Source of the DNA: Clostridia bacterium
GTDB taxonomy: Bacteria; Bacillota; Clostridia; Oscillospirales; Acutalibacteraceae
Direction: 5' to 3'
DNA length: 46,251 nucleotides
Assembly (NCBI GenBank): GCA_017452785.1
Contig: JAFTLT010000001.1
Location: 1 to 46,251 of the forward strand
Part shown: positions 6,282-16,317 of the stretch, in pieces
Position numbering within the stretch: the first letter of the stretch is position 1
Layout: every line of letters begins with the position of its first letter
Position numbers and translations under genes: made by a program
Notes under the pieces: model-generated
Database searches by the model: none
The model's input: the letters and a program-made list of their open reading frames with translations, nothing else
Told to the model about the DNA's origin: nothing

Positions 6282-9200
6282 TCAATATCTGCTGTCAGGA
6301 CAGTCACAGCAAATGTATCTGCCTGCGAAGAACTTGATAATGTTGTGGAAGAATCTGAAGAGGATACCCCAGAAGTTGCTTCTGTGGCAACCGCATGAGC
6401 AAGTCTGAGTGCTTTCGCCTTCAAGTGTGGGAAGTGTGCTGTCAGTAATATCACCCTTATCGTTAACTGTGATGTTACCGCTGTAACCACCCTCACGGCC
6501 GGGAATTTCAAGAACTCTTACATAGTATTCGCCTGCTTCTTCAACATAGAATGTTGCAACACCCTCTGTGTTTGTCAGGTTAGGACCGTAAATCTTGCCT
6601 GATTCGTTGTGTGTAATTTCAACCTTAGCACCGTGATATGCCTTGCCTGCGCTATCCTTAACAGTGATTGTTACTACGATGTACTGCTTAACAGGAAGAA
6701 CTTCCTCAACAACATCGCCGCAACGCTGACAAGTCTTAACTGCAAGACCCTCTTCCTTGAAGGTGGGTTCCTTAACAGTCTTTGATGTGTAGTTGTGACC
6801 CTGTGCACTGATGTTACCTGTGATGTAGTAGTAGCCGCAATCTGCGCAAGTGTACTTATATCCGCCTGACTCTGTGCATGTTGCTTCTGATGCTACTGCG
6901 TCTGCTGTGTTTACAACACCGTCGTTGTTTGCATCAAAGTCATGTTCAATTGCATCGTACTCAGGACGTACAAGAACATTAGCTGTTACACCCTTTGAAA
7001 GGTCTGTATCCCAGCCGGCAAATACATAATGTACCTTTGAGTCTGACTCAGGGATACCGAATACATCTGCATCAAATGTATATGCTGTTATATCGTTGCC
7101 ATCCTTATCGGTCTTAGCGCCGTAAGCAATACCTGAGTAGGTCTTCTTAGCTTCGCTGCCGTCAGGAGTAACGAGAGTTGATGTTGCATATGTTACTGAG
7201 AAGGTGCGTGTCTTTGCTGTGTAAGCTGCTACATAAGTTACGTTTGCTGTTGCAGCGGGGAGCTCATCAGAAGCCATGGGCTCGTCGCCTTCACTTACAA
7301 TCCAGCCTGCAAATGTGTATTCGTACTGCTCGTCTGATGCTCTTGAAGCAAGCTTAGCAGCTTCTGCAGCCTGCTCAGCAAATTTGTTGTTAACCTTAAC
7401 TGTTACTGTGCCGAGTCTTCTGCCGTTATAGTCTTCAAACTTGATTGTGTAAGAAGCATCTGCTTCGCTGAGGAGTTCCTTACAAACTGTGCAGTGGATT
7501 TCGTTCTTACCTGTCTCTTCGTTATAAACAGGATCGCCGGGTGTATGATCCTTAGCTTCTTCTGTAATTTCTGTCCATACATGACCGCAATCTGCACAAG
7601 TGTATTCTGTGATTTCGGGAAGTGTACATGTAGCCTTCTGCTTAACTGTACCGCTTTCGCCCTTATCGTGAGCTTCTTCAGTGTAAACAGCATAAACTGT
7701 TGTCTTTTCAGTGATATCTGTCAGCTTAGCTTCTGTTCTGCCGTCAGTTGATGTGTACCAGCCCTTGAAGGTGTAGTGATAATCAGCATCGCTTGCCTTT
7801 GCGGGTGTACCCTCGCTGGGAGCAGCTGTGCCGCCTGCTGTTACAGTTTCAGTGTCAAATACAACACCGTCACTCATAAAGATAACTGTGTATTCCTTAG
7901 CTTCAGCCTTGAATGCAGCCTGATATGTTCCGTCGCCTGCAATCTTACCGTCATACTTAACCTTGTTGGTACCCTTAGTATACCAGCCGTCAAATGTGAA
8001 TGTGTAATAATCTGTTTCAGCAAATGTGGGAACTTCTTCAGGAGCTCTTTCGTCGCCGATAGCACCCATAAGTGACTTGAATTCCTTATAGTCGCTGTAT
8101 GCTTCAGCAACTGTATCTGTTGCGGGTGTATACTTAGCGGGAACCTCGAAGTCTACTGTGTAGAAGATATCCTTCTCCTTGAACTTAGCATAGAGAGTGA
8201 TGTCTTCTTCAGGCATTTCCATGGGAAGTGTATACTTCTTATCATAGTTGCCCTCTGCATCCTTAGTGTACCAGCCGTCGAAGACATACTTAACCTTGCC
8301 GTCAGCACTGTCAAGCTTCTTCTGTTCGGGGATCTTAGCACCGTCAACTGTTACGCCGGGAAGATCCTTATATTCTGTCTCTGTTTCCTTGTCAACCTTT
8401 GAAACTTCGCCTGTTGTTTCATCTGTTACTTCTTCAACAGTTACACCGATGAATGTGATTGAATACTCAGTAAGAGCGTCAATATACTTGGTTTCGCCGT
8501 CGGCGCCGCAGACGCCGCAGACATACTTGATGTAGCCCTCAACGCCAACTTCGGGAGTTGCATATGAACCAACTACCCATGTGTGAACGGGTCTGTCATA
8601 GATATATCTTACTACATCATCACCGTTTTCGTCCTTGATAGTTTCAGGACATACTGAGCAGTAATTTGTTTCAATGCCATAGTAAGCCTTACCGTCAGCA
8701 TCTGTGCCGATTTCCTTACATGTTGCTTCTGTTGTTACAATCCACTTAACATCAGCTATGTGACCTGTGGGAGCATAATCTGCATTATACTTTTCAGCAT
8801 TTTCGTCAGCGCCCTGATATACAATAACAGTTTCATTACAGATACGGCAAAGCTGTGTTACCTGACCGGCCTGAGTACAAGTCGGCTTAACAATCTGAGG
8901 CTTATAGAAGCTGTGTGCGCCGTCTTCTGCGGGAATTGTTTCCTGCTTTGTTGCACCGCATACTGAGCAAGTGAAGTTCTTAACACCTTCTGTCTGACAT
9001 GTTGCAGCCTTAGCAACTACGCCTGCATTCCAAGCGTGACCCTTAGCAGCTTCTATGAGTTCACCTGTTGCAGTATATTCATTTCTTTCCGGTTCCATAT
9101 CACATCTGTTACATGTGGTTATTGTGTAACCGTTTTCAGTACATGTAGCGTTTGTGAGAACTGTATTTAAGTCGTGGCCGAGAGGATCAACATCTTCTCT

Positions 9201-12200
9201 GTTAAAGTCAGCACCGCAGCTTAAGCATCTCTGTGATGTGAAGCCTGCGTCAAGACATGTTGCTGCTTCGTTATAGTCAGCAAGTGTGTGTGACTTAAGA
9301 ACTGTGAAGAACAGGTTAGTCTTGTTGCCTGCCTTATCGGTTACAACGATCTGATGTGTACCTTCGCCAATCTTATACTGATGGTCAGCAGTCTCTTCAG
9401 TGATAACAACACCGTCAACAGTAACTGTGTAATCTGTATCTTCAGTTACTGTAATAACTGCCTGCTCGCAATATGTGTTTTCAGCTGCATTATAGCTACC
9501 TGAAACTGTGGTTGCGGGCTTAGTTGCATCATATACGAACTCAGCTGTTCTGATATAGCTGATGTTGCCTGCCTTATCGGTTACTTCTGCATAAGCGATA
9601 TACTTTTCACCGTCTGTCAGATTTTCGTCTCTGAGCTTAACAGTGTAGTTAGCATTATAATCCTTATACATTGCGGGAACCTTAGCCCAACCGCCGTAGT
9701 TCATGATAAGAAGCTTTTGGATTGTTGGCCAATCGTACACTACCTTACCGTCAGCACTAAATCTCATTTCGAGGTCAGCCTGAGTGTAAACTGTGTCAGC
9801 TGAAGCAACGAGCATAGCGATCTGCTTCACGCCGATGCCCTTACCTGTTGTGTTGTAATCAGCGATTACATTGCCCTTATCTGAAGTTGTGATGATAAAG
9901 TCAGTGTTGGGGTTAGCGTAAACAATATTTGTGTCTGCCTCTGCAGCAGCAAAGTCTGACCAGTTAGCTGTGCCGATATAAGCTGTTGCGCCGGGCTTAA
10001 CTTCATCAGTGAGTGCGGGAATTACGCAGCCTGTGCGTTCTGTTGTTTCGGTCTTTTCCTTATTACATGCACACCAATAGCGCTTGAGACCTTCACCTGT
10101 TGTTGCTGCCACTTCTGTGCCGTCATAGTCTGTGAATGCAGGCATGGGATATGTGGGAAGAGTAACAACCTCGCTGAGAGTATATTCATGCTCACCTTCT
10201 GTAAAGTTAGCAAAAATTGCAGTGTCAGCCTTGATTTCAGCGTTTTCAATATCAAACTCTGTTCCGCCGACTCTGTCAGTTGTCCACTTGTCAAAGCCGT
10301 TATGCTTTGTCTCGTCAACATAACCTGCAACGGGGTCTGAAACAAGGTCTGCTATCTTAGCACCGTCTTTTACTGTTAATGTGTAGGTGTTAGTGCCGTC
10401 ATTTACAGTTACTTTATATGTCTTTTCTGTCAGAGCATATGTTGCATAGAACTTCATATCCTCTGTGATCTGCATGTTACGAACGAAGGGCTGTGCCTCG
10501 CCGTTTGCATCCTTATAGTACCAACCTGCAAATACATAGTTCTGACCTGCAGGAGCATCTGTGGGAACTGTAAGTGTTACTGAGGGAGTATGCATCTTAT
10601 CATTATAAACATACTTGCTTGTTGCAACGGGAAGACTTACGCCGTCGTTCATTGCAGCCTCGTCGTTATACCATTCAACATTATAATAGATATACACGGG
10701 CTTATACTGAGCAATAAATGTCAGTGTGCTGTCGGGCTCGCCGCCTTCGCATACATCGGGTACTTTCTTGTCCCAACCAAGGAACTGGTATGTGTATGTT
10801 TCGTCAGCAGCTCTTGCTGCCTCACTTTCAGCCTGAGCCTTGATTTCGCCAAGTGCATCACCAAGATGGAATGTGCCTTCTTCAAGCACTGTGCCGTCCC
10901 AGTTCTTAAATACGAAATTATAGTTGTAAAGTGAATAGATAAACTGAGGATAAAGTGTAACGTCACTCTTAACCTCTGTTTCACCGGGAACATACTTGTT
11001 ACCGTTTGTCTTTGTTTCGTCGGTCTGCTCCTCGTCGAACCAGCCTGCAAACTCATATGTACCGAATTCAGTCTTTTCTTTTGAGGGAACATAAAGCTCT
11101 TCTGTTACATTGCCTTCAGCATCTATAACCTCATATGTCCATCTGTCAAGAACTGTACCGTCAATTCTTCTGAATGACTTTGTTTTTTCGCCGTCAACAT
11201 ATGTTACTGTGCGGAAAGGAACACCGTCTTCATAAACAGCTGTGAATGTTACGTGGCTTGCGGGAGCGTAACCTGCAAGCTGTGATGTTGTGTATGTGTT
11301 ACCGTCTGAGCACTTCCACTTACCGCTGAAGTATAACTCCTGAGTGCCGTCATCATATTTATCTGCAGGTGCAAGCTTGTCAATAAAGCTACTCTCTACC
11401 TCATAGCCTTCATAAACCTCTGCAGTCTTTGTTACGATCTCGCCTGCTTCGTTTCTGTATTCATAGTTTACATTATAGGGCTTAACAACACCGTTGTCAT
11501 AAACAGCAACATATGCTGTTGCTCCTTCACAGACTTCTTCACCTAAAACGATGTCAACACCGTTTTCCTGCCAGCCGAGAAGTGTAAACTCAAGACCGAA
11601 TGCAGCGTATACTGAGGGAACCTCTTCAGGAATTTCGATTACCTGACCGTACTTGTATTCAACCTTCTTTTCAACATAGGTACCTGTTGCATCAGCATAA
11701 ATGAACATAACCTCAAAGGGCTTTGCATGGCGTCTGAATACAGGATAGTATGTGGCATCGCCTCTTACAACAAACTCTTCAGTAGTATATATGGGGTTGC
11801 CTGCTAAATCGTAATCAGCATCCTCAAGCATAACGTGATATGTCTTATCTGTCGAGGGCTTATCAGCTGACCAGCCTTCAAATGTGTAGCTGTAGTCAGT
11901 TGCAAATGTGTTGATTGCGTTTACTGCTGTGTCAGCGGGAACTGCAGCAACATCTCTGTAATTATAGTCCTTTGTGTAAGCAGCAAAAGTGTTGCCGTTA
12001 CTGTTATAGAATGTAACTCTGTGTGTCTTATCAAATACTGCATCCTCATAAAGGGGAGTAAGGATAAGATCCTTTGTGAATGTGTAACCATCCGGGGTTA
12101 TAACTGTACCGTCGATGTTTTCCCAGTTACCTGTCCATGCACCGTATGAGAAAGCACCGTTTACATAGCCGTCTTCATTTGCAGGTGTGGGCCATGTGAT

Positions 12201-13574
12201 GTCACCGTTTGTGTCACCGGCCTTAAGGTTGTATGAATCAAGGAAAGTACCGTCAATGTCATAGAACTTAACAGTAATATCGTGTGCAAGCCACCAAGCA
12301 TAATACTTCTTGTCGCCTGTGGTGATACTGTCGGTTCTGTAGTTCCACTGAGTACCTGCATCAGTGTAAAGAGCCTTGTCTGCATCGTCAAGGTTAAAAT
12401 ACTTATCGCTGTCTATGGGAGGAGCGAATGATGCCTCTGATGAGAAAGCCTGACCCTTTGCACCTGTTGCGTCGGGCTGGGGAGTTGTCCAGAAACCGTA
12501 GAATGTGAAACCGTCTAACTCTGCATCGATAGGCAAAATAGCTGACTTCTGGTTATATGCAAGATAGTTGGGAACATTAATAATTGCATCAGGTACACCG
12601 TCGTTATTGCTGTCCCAAGGGTATGTTTGGGTTACATCGGTGGTCTTGTCTTCCATTATAATAGAAACATTACCCTTATTCTTGCCGTCTTCTTTAACAT
12701 TAGCGTCAAAATACCAGTCATAGCCGGGGTATGTGAAATGAAGTGTTTGAGAACCTGTTGCAGTTCCGTCAGCCTCATTAATCTGAGCAACAAGATAATA
12801 ATCCTTATTAAAGCCCGATTTAAGAGAATAAATTTCCTGCATTGCAGAGCTAACCTTAACAGTTGCACTTGTAAGAGCTGAGTTGGGTTCCCACCAGAAG
12901 CCTGTCTCTTTGTCACTCATGTCCTCTGTACCTTCTGAAGACTGAGACAGGTAATAGTTAGGTGCCTGATACCAATAAACATCATACTGGTCAACAGCTT
13001 TTGCTGTAAATGTTTTGCTTACAACAGTTTCTGTGTCAGTTATATCGGGAATAGTGATATTGGTTGTACCGCCGAGACCTTCCATTTTAACCGGCTTCGG
13101 ATATGAAATTTCACTTATGTTAATATAGTGATCACCTGATTTATTACCATCAATTACGAATGATTTGCTCATATAGTCATGGTCAACTTCCGAATCATTT
13201 ACGAAGATAGAAACGCTTCCGACTGTACAGTTTCTACCTAAGCCGATATCATACCATAAATGCACCTGCGACGGGAATCCGGTAAATGTGCCATCAAAAA
13301 CAGTCGTTGTTCCGGTAATATTAAGCTGTCCATCTGCAGCAACCTGTTGAGCTGAGGTTGTGGCATCACCGGTACCGTTGTTACCCTTATAAGTAACATC
13401 AACCTTAAAGTTGTTATCACCATTATGCCAACTGTTAGTAATATTAAGCTTAACTACAACATGATAAGATGTTCCGGCAGCCTCCGCCTCAGTGGGAGCT
13501 ACCCATACCCAACAGGACAGTACCATAAGCACTGCCATTATGAGTGATAATGATTTTTTAATTTTGTTTTTCAT
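6282..13574 (-). CDS. Giant secreted InlB-repeat surface protein
   Basis: This 2430-residue exported protein begins with a Lys-rich signal peptide and a likely cleavage near AEA-A (about residue 33). Regions in order are approximate. An N-terminal beta-rich region reaches residue 340. About 14 InlB/Listeria-Bacteroides-type repeats, marked by F.GW motifs such as FDGWYTKDAEG and ending Y..F, lie at 350-1190 and 1720-2200. An Ig-like domain lies near 1360-1430. About nine Cys-pair modules of the form C..xG....C..C lie at 1440-1700 and 2000-2290, and a carboxypeptidase-regulatory-like beta domain at 2295-2365. The last 40 residues carry CSCGCH, an aromatic-hydrophobic stretch and CCDC. There is no LPXTG anchor. 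One Ca-loop-like DANNDGVVNTADAV sits at about 2207. GGAGG lies eight bases before the ATG. The role is probably adhesion or host contact; the ligand is unknown. Confidence 0.85.
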   Translation of the reverse strand: MKNKIKKSLSLIMAVLMVLSCWVWVAPTEAEAAGTSYHVVVKLNITNSWHNGDNNFKVDVTYKGNNGTGDATTSAQQVAADGQLNITGTTTVFDGTFTGFPSQVHLWYDIGLGRNCTVGSVSIFVNDSEVDHDYMSKSFVIDGNKSGDHYINISEISYPKPVKMEGLGGTTNITIPDITDTETVVSKTFTAKAVDQYDVYWYQAPNYYLSQSSEGTEDMSDKETGFWWEPNSALTSATVKVSSAMQEIYSLKSGFNKDYYLVAQINEADGTATGSQTLHFTYPGYDWYFDANVKEDGKNKGNVSIIMEDKTTDVTQTYPWDSNNDGVPDAIINVPNYLAYNQKSAILPIDAELDGFTFYGFWTTPQPDATGAKGQAFSSEASFAPPIDSDKYFNLDDADKALYTDAGTQWNYRTDSITTGDKKYYAWWLAHDITVKFYDIDGTFLDSYNLKAGDTNGDITWPTPANEDGYVNGAFSYGAWTGNWENIDGTVITPDGYTFTKDLILTPLYEDAVFDKTHRVTFYNSNGNTFAAYTKDYNYRDVAAVPADTAVNAINTFATDYSYTFEGWSADKPSTDKTYHVMLEDADYDLAGNPIYTTEEFVVRGDATYYPVFRRHAKPFEVMFIYADATGTYVEKKVEYKYGQVIEIPEEVPSVYAAFGLEFTLLGWQENGVDIVLGEEVCEGATAYVAVYDNGVVKPYNVNYEYRNEAGEIVTKTAEVYEGYEVESSFIDKLAPADKYDDGTQELYFSGKWKCSDGNTYTTSQLAGYAPASHVTFTAVYEDGVPFRTVTYVDGEKTKSFRRIDGTVLDRWTYEVIDAEGNVTEELYVPSKEKTEFGTYEFAGWFDEEQTDETKTNGNKYVPGETEVKSDVTLYPQFIYSLYNYNFVFKNWDGTVLEEGTFHLGDALGEIKAQAESEAARAADETYTYQFLGWDKKVPDVCEGGEPDSTLTFIAQYKPVYIYYNVEWYNDEAAMNDGVSLPVATSKYVYNDKMHTPSVTLTVPTDAPAGQNYVFAGWYYKDANGEAQPFVRNMQITEDMKFYATYALTEKTYKVTVNDGTNTYTLTVKDGAKIADLVSDPVAGYVDETKHNGFDKWTTDRVGGTEFDIENAEIKADTAIFANFTEGEHEYTLSEVVTLPTYPMPAFTDYDGTEVAATTGEGLKRYWCACNKEKTETTERTGCVIPALTDEVKPGATAYIGTANWSDFAAAEADTNIVYANPNTDFIITTSDKGNVIADYNTTGKGIGVKQIAMLVASADTVYTQADLEMRFSADGKVVYDWPTIQKLLIMNYGGWAKVPAMYKDYNANYTVKLRDENLTDGEKYIAYAEVTDKAGNISYIRTAEFVYDATKPATTVSGSYNAAENTYCEQAVITVTEDTDYTVTVDGVVITEETADHQYKIGEGTHQIVVTDKAGNKTNLFFTVLKSHTLADYNEAATCLDAGFTSQRCLSCGADFNREDVDPLGHDLNTVLTNATCTENGYTITTCNRCDMEPERNEYTATGELIEAAKGHAWNAGVVAKAATCQTEGVKNFTCSVCGATKQETIPAEDGAHSFYKPQIVKPTCTQAGQVTQLCRICNETVIVYQGADENAEKYNADYAPTGHIADVKWIVTTEATCKEIGTDADGKAYYGIETNYCSVCPETIKDENGDDVVRYIYDRPVHTWVVGSYATPEVGVEGYIKYVCGVCGADGETKYIDALTEYSITFIGVTVEEVTDETTGEVSKVDKETETEYKDLPGVTVDGAKIPEQKKLDSADGKVKYVFDGWYTKDAEGNYDKKYTLPMEMPEEDITLYAKFKEKDIFYTVDFEVPAKYTPATDTVAEAYSDYKEFKSLMGAIGDERAPEEVPTFAETDYYTFTFDGWYTKGTNKVKYDGKIAGDGTYQAAFKAEAKEYTVIFMSDGVVFDTETVTAGGTAAPSEGTPAKASDADYHYTFKGWYTSTDGRTEAKLTDITEKTTVYAVYTEEAHDKGESGTVKQKATCTLPEITEYTCADCGHVWTEITEEAKDHTPGDPVYNEETGKNEIHCTVCKELLSEADASYTIKFEDYNGRRLGTVTVKVNNKFAEQAAEAAKLASRASDEQYEYTFAGWIVSEGDEPMASDELPAATANVTYVAAYTAKTRTFSVTYATSTLVTPDGSEAKKTYSGIAYGAKTDKDGNDITAYTFDADVFGIPESDSKVHYVFAGWDTDLSKGVTANVLVRPEYDAIEHDFDANNDGVVNTADAVASEATCTESGGYKYTCADCGYYYITGNISAQGHNYTSKTVKEPTFKEEGLAVKTCQRCGDVVEEVLPVKQYIVVTITVKDSAGKAYHGAKVEITHNESGKIYGPNLTNTEGVATFYVEEAGEYYVRVLEIPGREGGYSGNITVNDKGDITDSTLPTLEGESTQTCSCGCHRSNFWGILFRFFHNIIKFFAGRYICCDCPDSRY

Positions 13575-13619
13575 TAAGATTTCCTCCTTAATAAAAATTA
13601 ACCTTTTTTATTTCATAAT

Positions 13620-13747
13620 ACGGCAAAAGCCGTTAAAACGAAACTTGTCGTGCCTTTTACCCTTAAAAATCACGCCTGCACGGTCCCTGACCTGACCGTT
13701 TTTTGCACGCACTGACCCCTTGAGGGTATAAAGAGTCACTATTAGTT
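13620..13747 (-). promoter_or_regulatory. Long 5' leader of the surface-protein gene
   Basis: About 170 bases separate the predicted transcription start from the ATG at 13574. On the minus strand the leader holds ACGGTC-8nt-GACCGT and ACGGC-tttt-GCCGT hairpins, a near-palindromic CCCTCAAGGGG and three GGTCAG words. I could not match it to a known riboswitch class. A regulatory leader is possible but unproven. Together with the promoter and the downstream glyQS terminator it fills the 390-base gap. Confidence 0.35.
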
Positions 13748-13753
13748 AGTATC

Positions 13754-13783
13754 AGTATATCATTTCAAAATCAATAAAGTCAA
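13754..13783 (-). promoter_or_regulatory. Promoter of the surface-protein gene
   Basis: On the minus strand: TTGACT, 18-base spacer, TATACT. It is a good sigma-A match. Confidence 0.65.
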
Positions 13784-13885
13784 TGGCAAAATGCAAAAAC
13801 CTTAAATATTTTTTAAAAATTGTTTTATATCACAAAAAGCAGTCCCTTTTTTTGTCAATTTTGCCGTGACTGATAAATAAAACAA

Positions 13886-13934
13886 AAGGGGACGGGGGTA
13901 TTCGTGCACCGAGCACAAATACCTCCGTCCCCTT
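13886..13934 (-). terminator. Terminator of glyQS
   Basis: A 17-bp arm pair, AAGGGGACGGGGGTATT with its partner AATACCTCCGTCCCCTT, has a single mismatch. An inner GTGC/GCAC stem closes the loop. On the minus strand it is followed by TTTTGTTTTATTT. Confidence 0.85.
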
Positions 13935-13938
13935 GGTC

Positions 13939-13961
13939 TGCAATTACCAATTACTAATTAA
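13939..13961 (-). repeat. Short AATTNNN tandem array
   Basis: Read on the minus strand: AATTAGT, AATTGGT, AATTGC. This is a two-unit version of the arrays at 19952 and 44374, which also end AATTGCG. Confidence 0.5.
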
Positions 13962-13963
13962 CC

Positions 13964-15349
13964 TCAGAACTCCATCTTCTTCTCAATATATGAAACAAGC
14001 TCTTCAATCTTAATTCTCTCCTGCTTCATTGTGTCTCTCTCACGAACTGTTACACAGCCGTCTTCAGCACTCTCAAAGTCATAAGTAATGCAGAAGGGTG
14101 TGCCGATTTCGTCCTGACGGCGATAACGCTTACCGATTGAACCTGCATCGTCATACTCAACCATAAACTTCTTCTGAAGTGCGTGGAACACCTCTGTTGC
14201 ACCGTCATTCAGCTTCTTTGAAAGAGGAAGAACTGCAGCCTTGATAGGTGCAAGTGCAGGGTGGAAGTGAAGCACAACTCTCGTGTCGTTCTTTTCTGCG
14301 TCAACAACCTCCTCGTCATAAGCCTCTGTCATGACTGCAAGGAAAAGTCTCTCAACACCCAGTGACGGCTCAATAACATAAGGAATATATCTTTCATTTG
14401 TTGTGGGATCGAAATAGTCAAGTGTCTTGCCTGAAACATTGGTGTGCTGTGTCAGGTCATAGTCTGTTCTGTCAGCTACACCCCAGAGCTCACCCCAACC
14501 GAAAGGGAAAAGGTACTCGAAGTCTGTGGTAGCTTTTGAATAGAAGCAAAGCTCTTCGGCATCGTGGTCACGAAGTCTCACGTTTTCAGCCTTGAGACCG
14601 ATGCTGTAAAGCCAGTCACGGCAATAGCTTCTCCAATAATCAAACCATTCAAGGTCTGTGCCGGGCTTGCAGAAGAATTCGAGCTCCATCTGTTCAAATT
14701 CACGCACACGGAAAATAAAGTTACCCGGTGTTATTTCGTTGCGGAATGACTTACCGATCTGTGCAACACCGAAAGGAATCTTTCTTCTTGTGGTACGCTG
14801 AATGTTTGCGAAGTTAACGAAAATACCCTGTGCTGTTTCAGGTCTGAGATAAAGCTCATTTTTGCTGTCCTCAGTTACACCCTGGAATGTCTTGAACATA
14901 AGGTTAAACTGACGGATATCAGTGAAGTTGTGCTTTCCGCAATCGGGGCAGGGAATAGCCTTTTCCTTTATATATGCTGTCATTTCTTCGTTTGACCATC
15001 CTGCTACGTTGGTACCGTCGAAGTCTTCGATAAGATTGTCGGCTCTGTGTCTTGTCTTACATTCCTTACAGTCCATAAGAGGGTCAGAGAAGCCGCCAAG
15101 ATGTCCTGATGCAACCCAAGTCTGAGGGTTCATAAGAATAGCTGAGTCAAGACCTACGTTATAGGGGTTTTCCTGAACGAATTTCTTGAGCCATGCCTTT
15201 TTAATGTTGCTCTTGAGCTCTGCACCGAGAGGGCCGTAGTCCCATGTGTTTGCAAGACCGCCGTAAATTTCACTGCCTGCATAAACAAAGCCTCTGCCCT
15301 TGCAGAGAGCAACGAGTTTTTCCATTGTTTTTTCTGTGTTTTTGAGCAT
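13964..15349 (-). CDS. glyQS: Glycyl-tRNA synthetase (single-chain, alpha2 type)
   Basis: This class II synthetase of 461 residues charges tRNA-Gly. Motif 2 is the [20 protein letters not shown] region, motif 3 is the ...[15 protein letters not shown] stretch, and TWDYGPLG near the N-terminus is typical of the homodimeric type. A CxxC pair, [12 protein letters not shown], followed by CPDCGKH, forms the insertion seen in bacterial alpha2 enzymes. The ATG at 15349 fits the AAGGAG site (9-base spacing) better than the ATG six bases earlier, which is only 3 bases from it. It has its own promoter and no T-box leader. It diverges from birA across about 200 bases. Confidence 0.96.
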   Translation of the reverse strand: MLKNTEKTMEKLVALCKGRGFVYAGSEIYGGLANTWDYGPLGAELKSNIKKAWLKKFVQENPYNVGLDSAILMNPQTWVASGHLGGFSDPLMDCKECKTRHRADNLIEDFDGTNVAGWSNEEMTAYIKEKAIPCPDCGKHNFTDIRQFNLMFKTFQGVTEDSKNELYLRPETAQGIFVNFANIQRTTRRKIPFGVAQIGKSFRNEITPGNFIFRVREFEQMELEFFCKPGTDLEWFDYWRSYCRDWLYSIGLKAENVRLRDHDAEELCFYSKATTDFEYLFPFGWGELWGVADRTDYDLTQHTNVSGKTLDYFDPTTNERYIPYVIEPSLGVERLFLAVMTEAYDEEVVDAEKNDTRVVLHFHPALAPIKAAVLPLSKKLNDGATEVFHALQKKFMVEYDDAGSIGKRYRRQDEIGTPFCITYDFESAEDGCVTVRERDTMKQERIKIEELVSYIEKKMEF

Positions 15350-15402
15350 TGCCATTAGCTCCTTTCAATTATGTTAATTGCTTATCATTTTCTTTTCTAT
15401 TA

Positions 15403-15432
15403 ATAATAATATAAAATGAGCGACCTTGTCAA
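15403..15432 (-). promoter_or_regulatory. Promoter of glyQS
   Basis: On the minus strand: TTGACA, 18-base spacer, TATTAT. Confidence 0.65.
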
Positions 15433-15491
15433 GTGAAAAGCCTTTTTAATTCTCTCTTTTAACCAAAATTGATAAAAAAGAGGAAAAACCC

Positions 15492-15520
15492 TTGCAATAA
15501 GAAGTGTTTTTTTGTTTAAT
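15492..15520 (+). promoter_or_regulatory. Promoter of birA
   Basis: TTGCAA, 17-base spacer, TTTAAT, ending 31 bases before the ATG. It is a moderate match. Confidence 0.5.
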
Positions 15521-15551
15521 ATAAATGCTACTACTTTTTTAAGGAGCTTTT

Positions 15552-16316
15552 ATGAAAACAGATCTTGAAAAAATCAGAGCTTTGCTCACAGCTGATGAAG
15601 ATATTATAATAGAAACAGTGGCCGTCACTGCCTCAACGAATGAGGATATTAAAGCCAAAGCCAAGGCAGGTGCCCCCGAAATATCTCTGCTTATTGCCGA
15701 TAAACAGACTAAAGGCAAAGGCTCAAAGGGCAGGTCTTTTTTTTCACCTGATAGCACAGGCTGCTATATGAGCTTTCTTCTTCGTCCCAAGCTAAGACCT
15801 GAGGAATGCACTCTGCTTACAAGCATTGCCGCAGTGGCAACAGCCGAAGCCATTGAAAAGGTTACGAATAAAGCTGCCGACATCAAATGGGTCAACGATA
15901 TCTATATGGGCGGCAAAAAAGTTGCAGGCATCCTAACTGAGGGTGCAATCATAAATAAAGATGAAATAAGCTACGCAGTTGTGGGCATAGGCATTAATCT
16001 CACTGTACCCGAAGAAGGCTTCCCTGAGGAAATAAAAAATATCGCCGGCACGCTGGGCACAGCCGAAATAAAAAATGAGCTCATTGCCGAAATAATAAAC
16101 CGATTTGTTTATTACTACCGCAAGCTGCCCGATAACAGCTATATCCAAGCCTACCGCAAAAGACTCTTTTTCCTCGGCAAAGAAATAACAGTTATCCAAG
16201 GTGACAACTCTTTTTCAGCCAAAGCAATTGATATTGATGCAATGTGCCGCCTGCGAGTGAGTACTCACGAAGGAGAAAAGCTCCTTTCAGCAGGCGAAAT
16301 CAGCATAAAACTATAG
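15552..16316 (+). CDS. birA: Biotin--[acetyl-CoA-carboxylase] ligase, short form
   Basis: This 254-residue enzyme makes biotinyl-AMP and attaches biotin to carrier proteins. The biotin/ATP loop reads GKGSKGRSFFSPDSTGCYMS, a variant of GRGRxGRxW; IKWVNDIYMGGKKVAGILTE carries the conserved Asn-Asp-Ile and catalytic-region Lys residues. A small C-terminal beta domain follows. The N-terminal winged helix of bifunctional BirA is missing, so it should be an enzyme only, not a repressor. AAGGAG precedes the ATG by five bases. It is one of only three genes left of dnaA that read toward the origin. No biotin-synthesis gene is adjacent. Confidence 0.92.
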   Translation: MKTDLEKIRALLTADEDIIIETVAVTASTNEDIKAKAKAGAPEISLLIADKQTKGKGSKGRSFFSPDSTGCYMSFLLRPKLRPEECTLLTSIAAVATAEAIEKVTNKAADIKWVNDIYMGGKKVAGILTEGAIINKDEISYAVVGIGINLTVPEEGFPEEIKNIAGTLGTAEIKNELIAEIINRFVYYYRKLPDNSYIQAYRKRLFFLGKEITVIQGDNSFSAKAIDIDAMCRLRVSTHEGEKLLSAGEISIKL

Positions 16317-16317
16317 C

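Noticed and set aside
15350-15551. T-box leader for glyQS
   Set aside because: Glycyl-tRNA synthetase genes of Firmicutes often have one, but the gap has no AGGGTGGNACCGCG-type box and the promoter leaves a leader of only about 50 bases.
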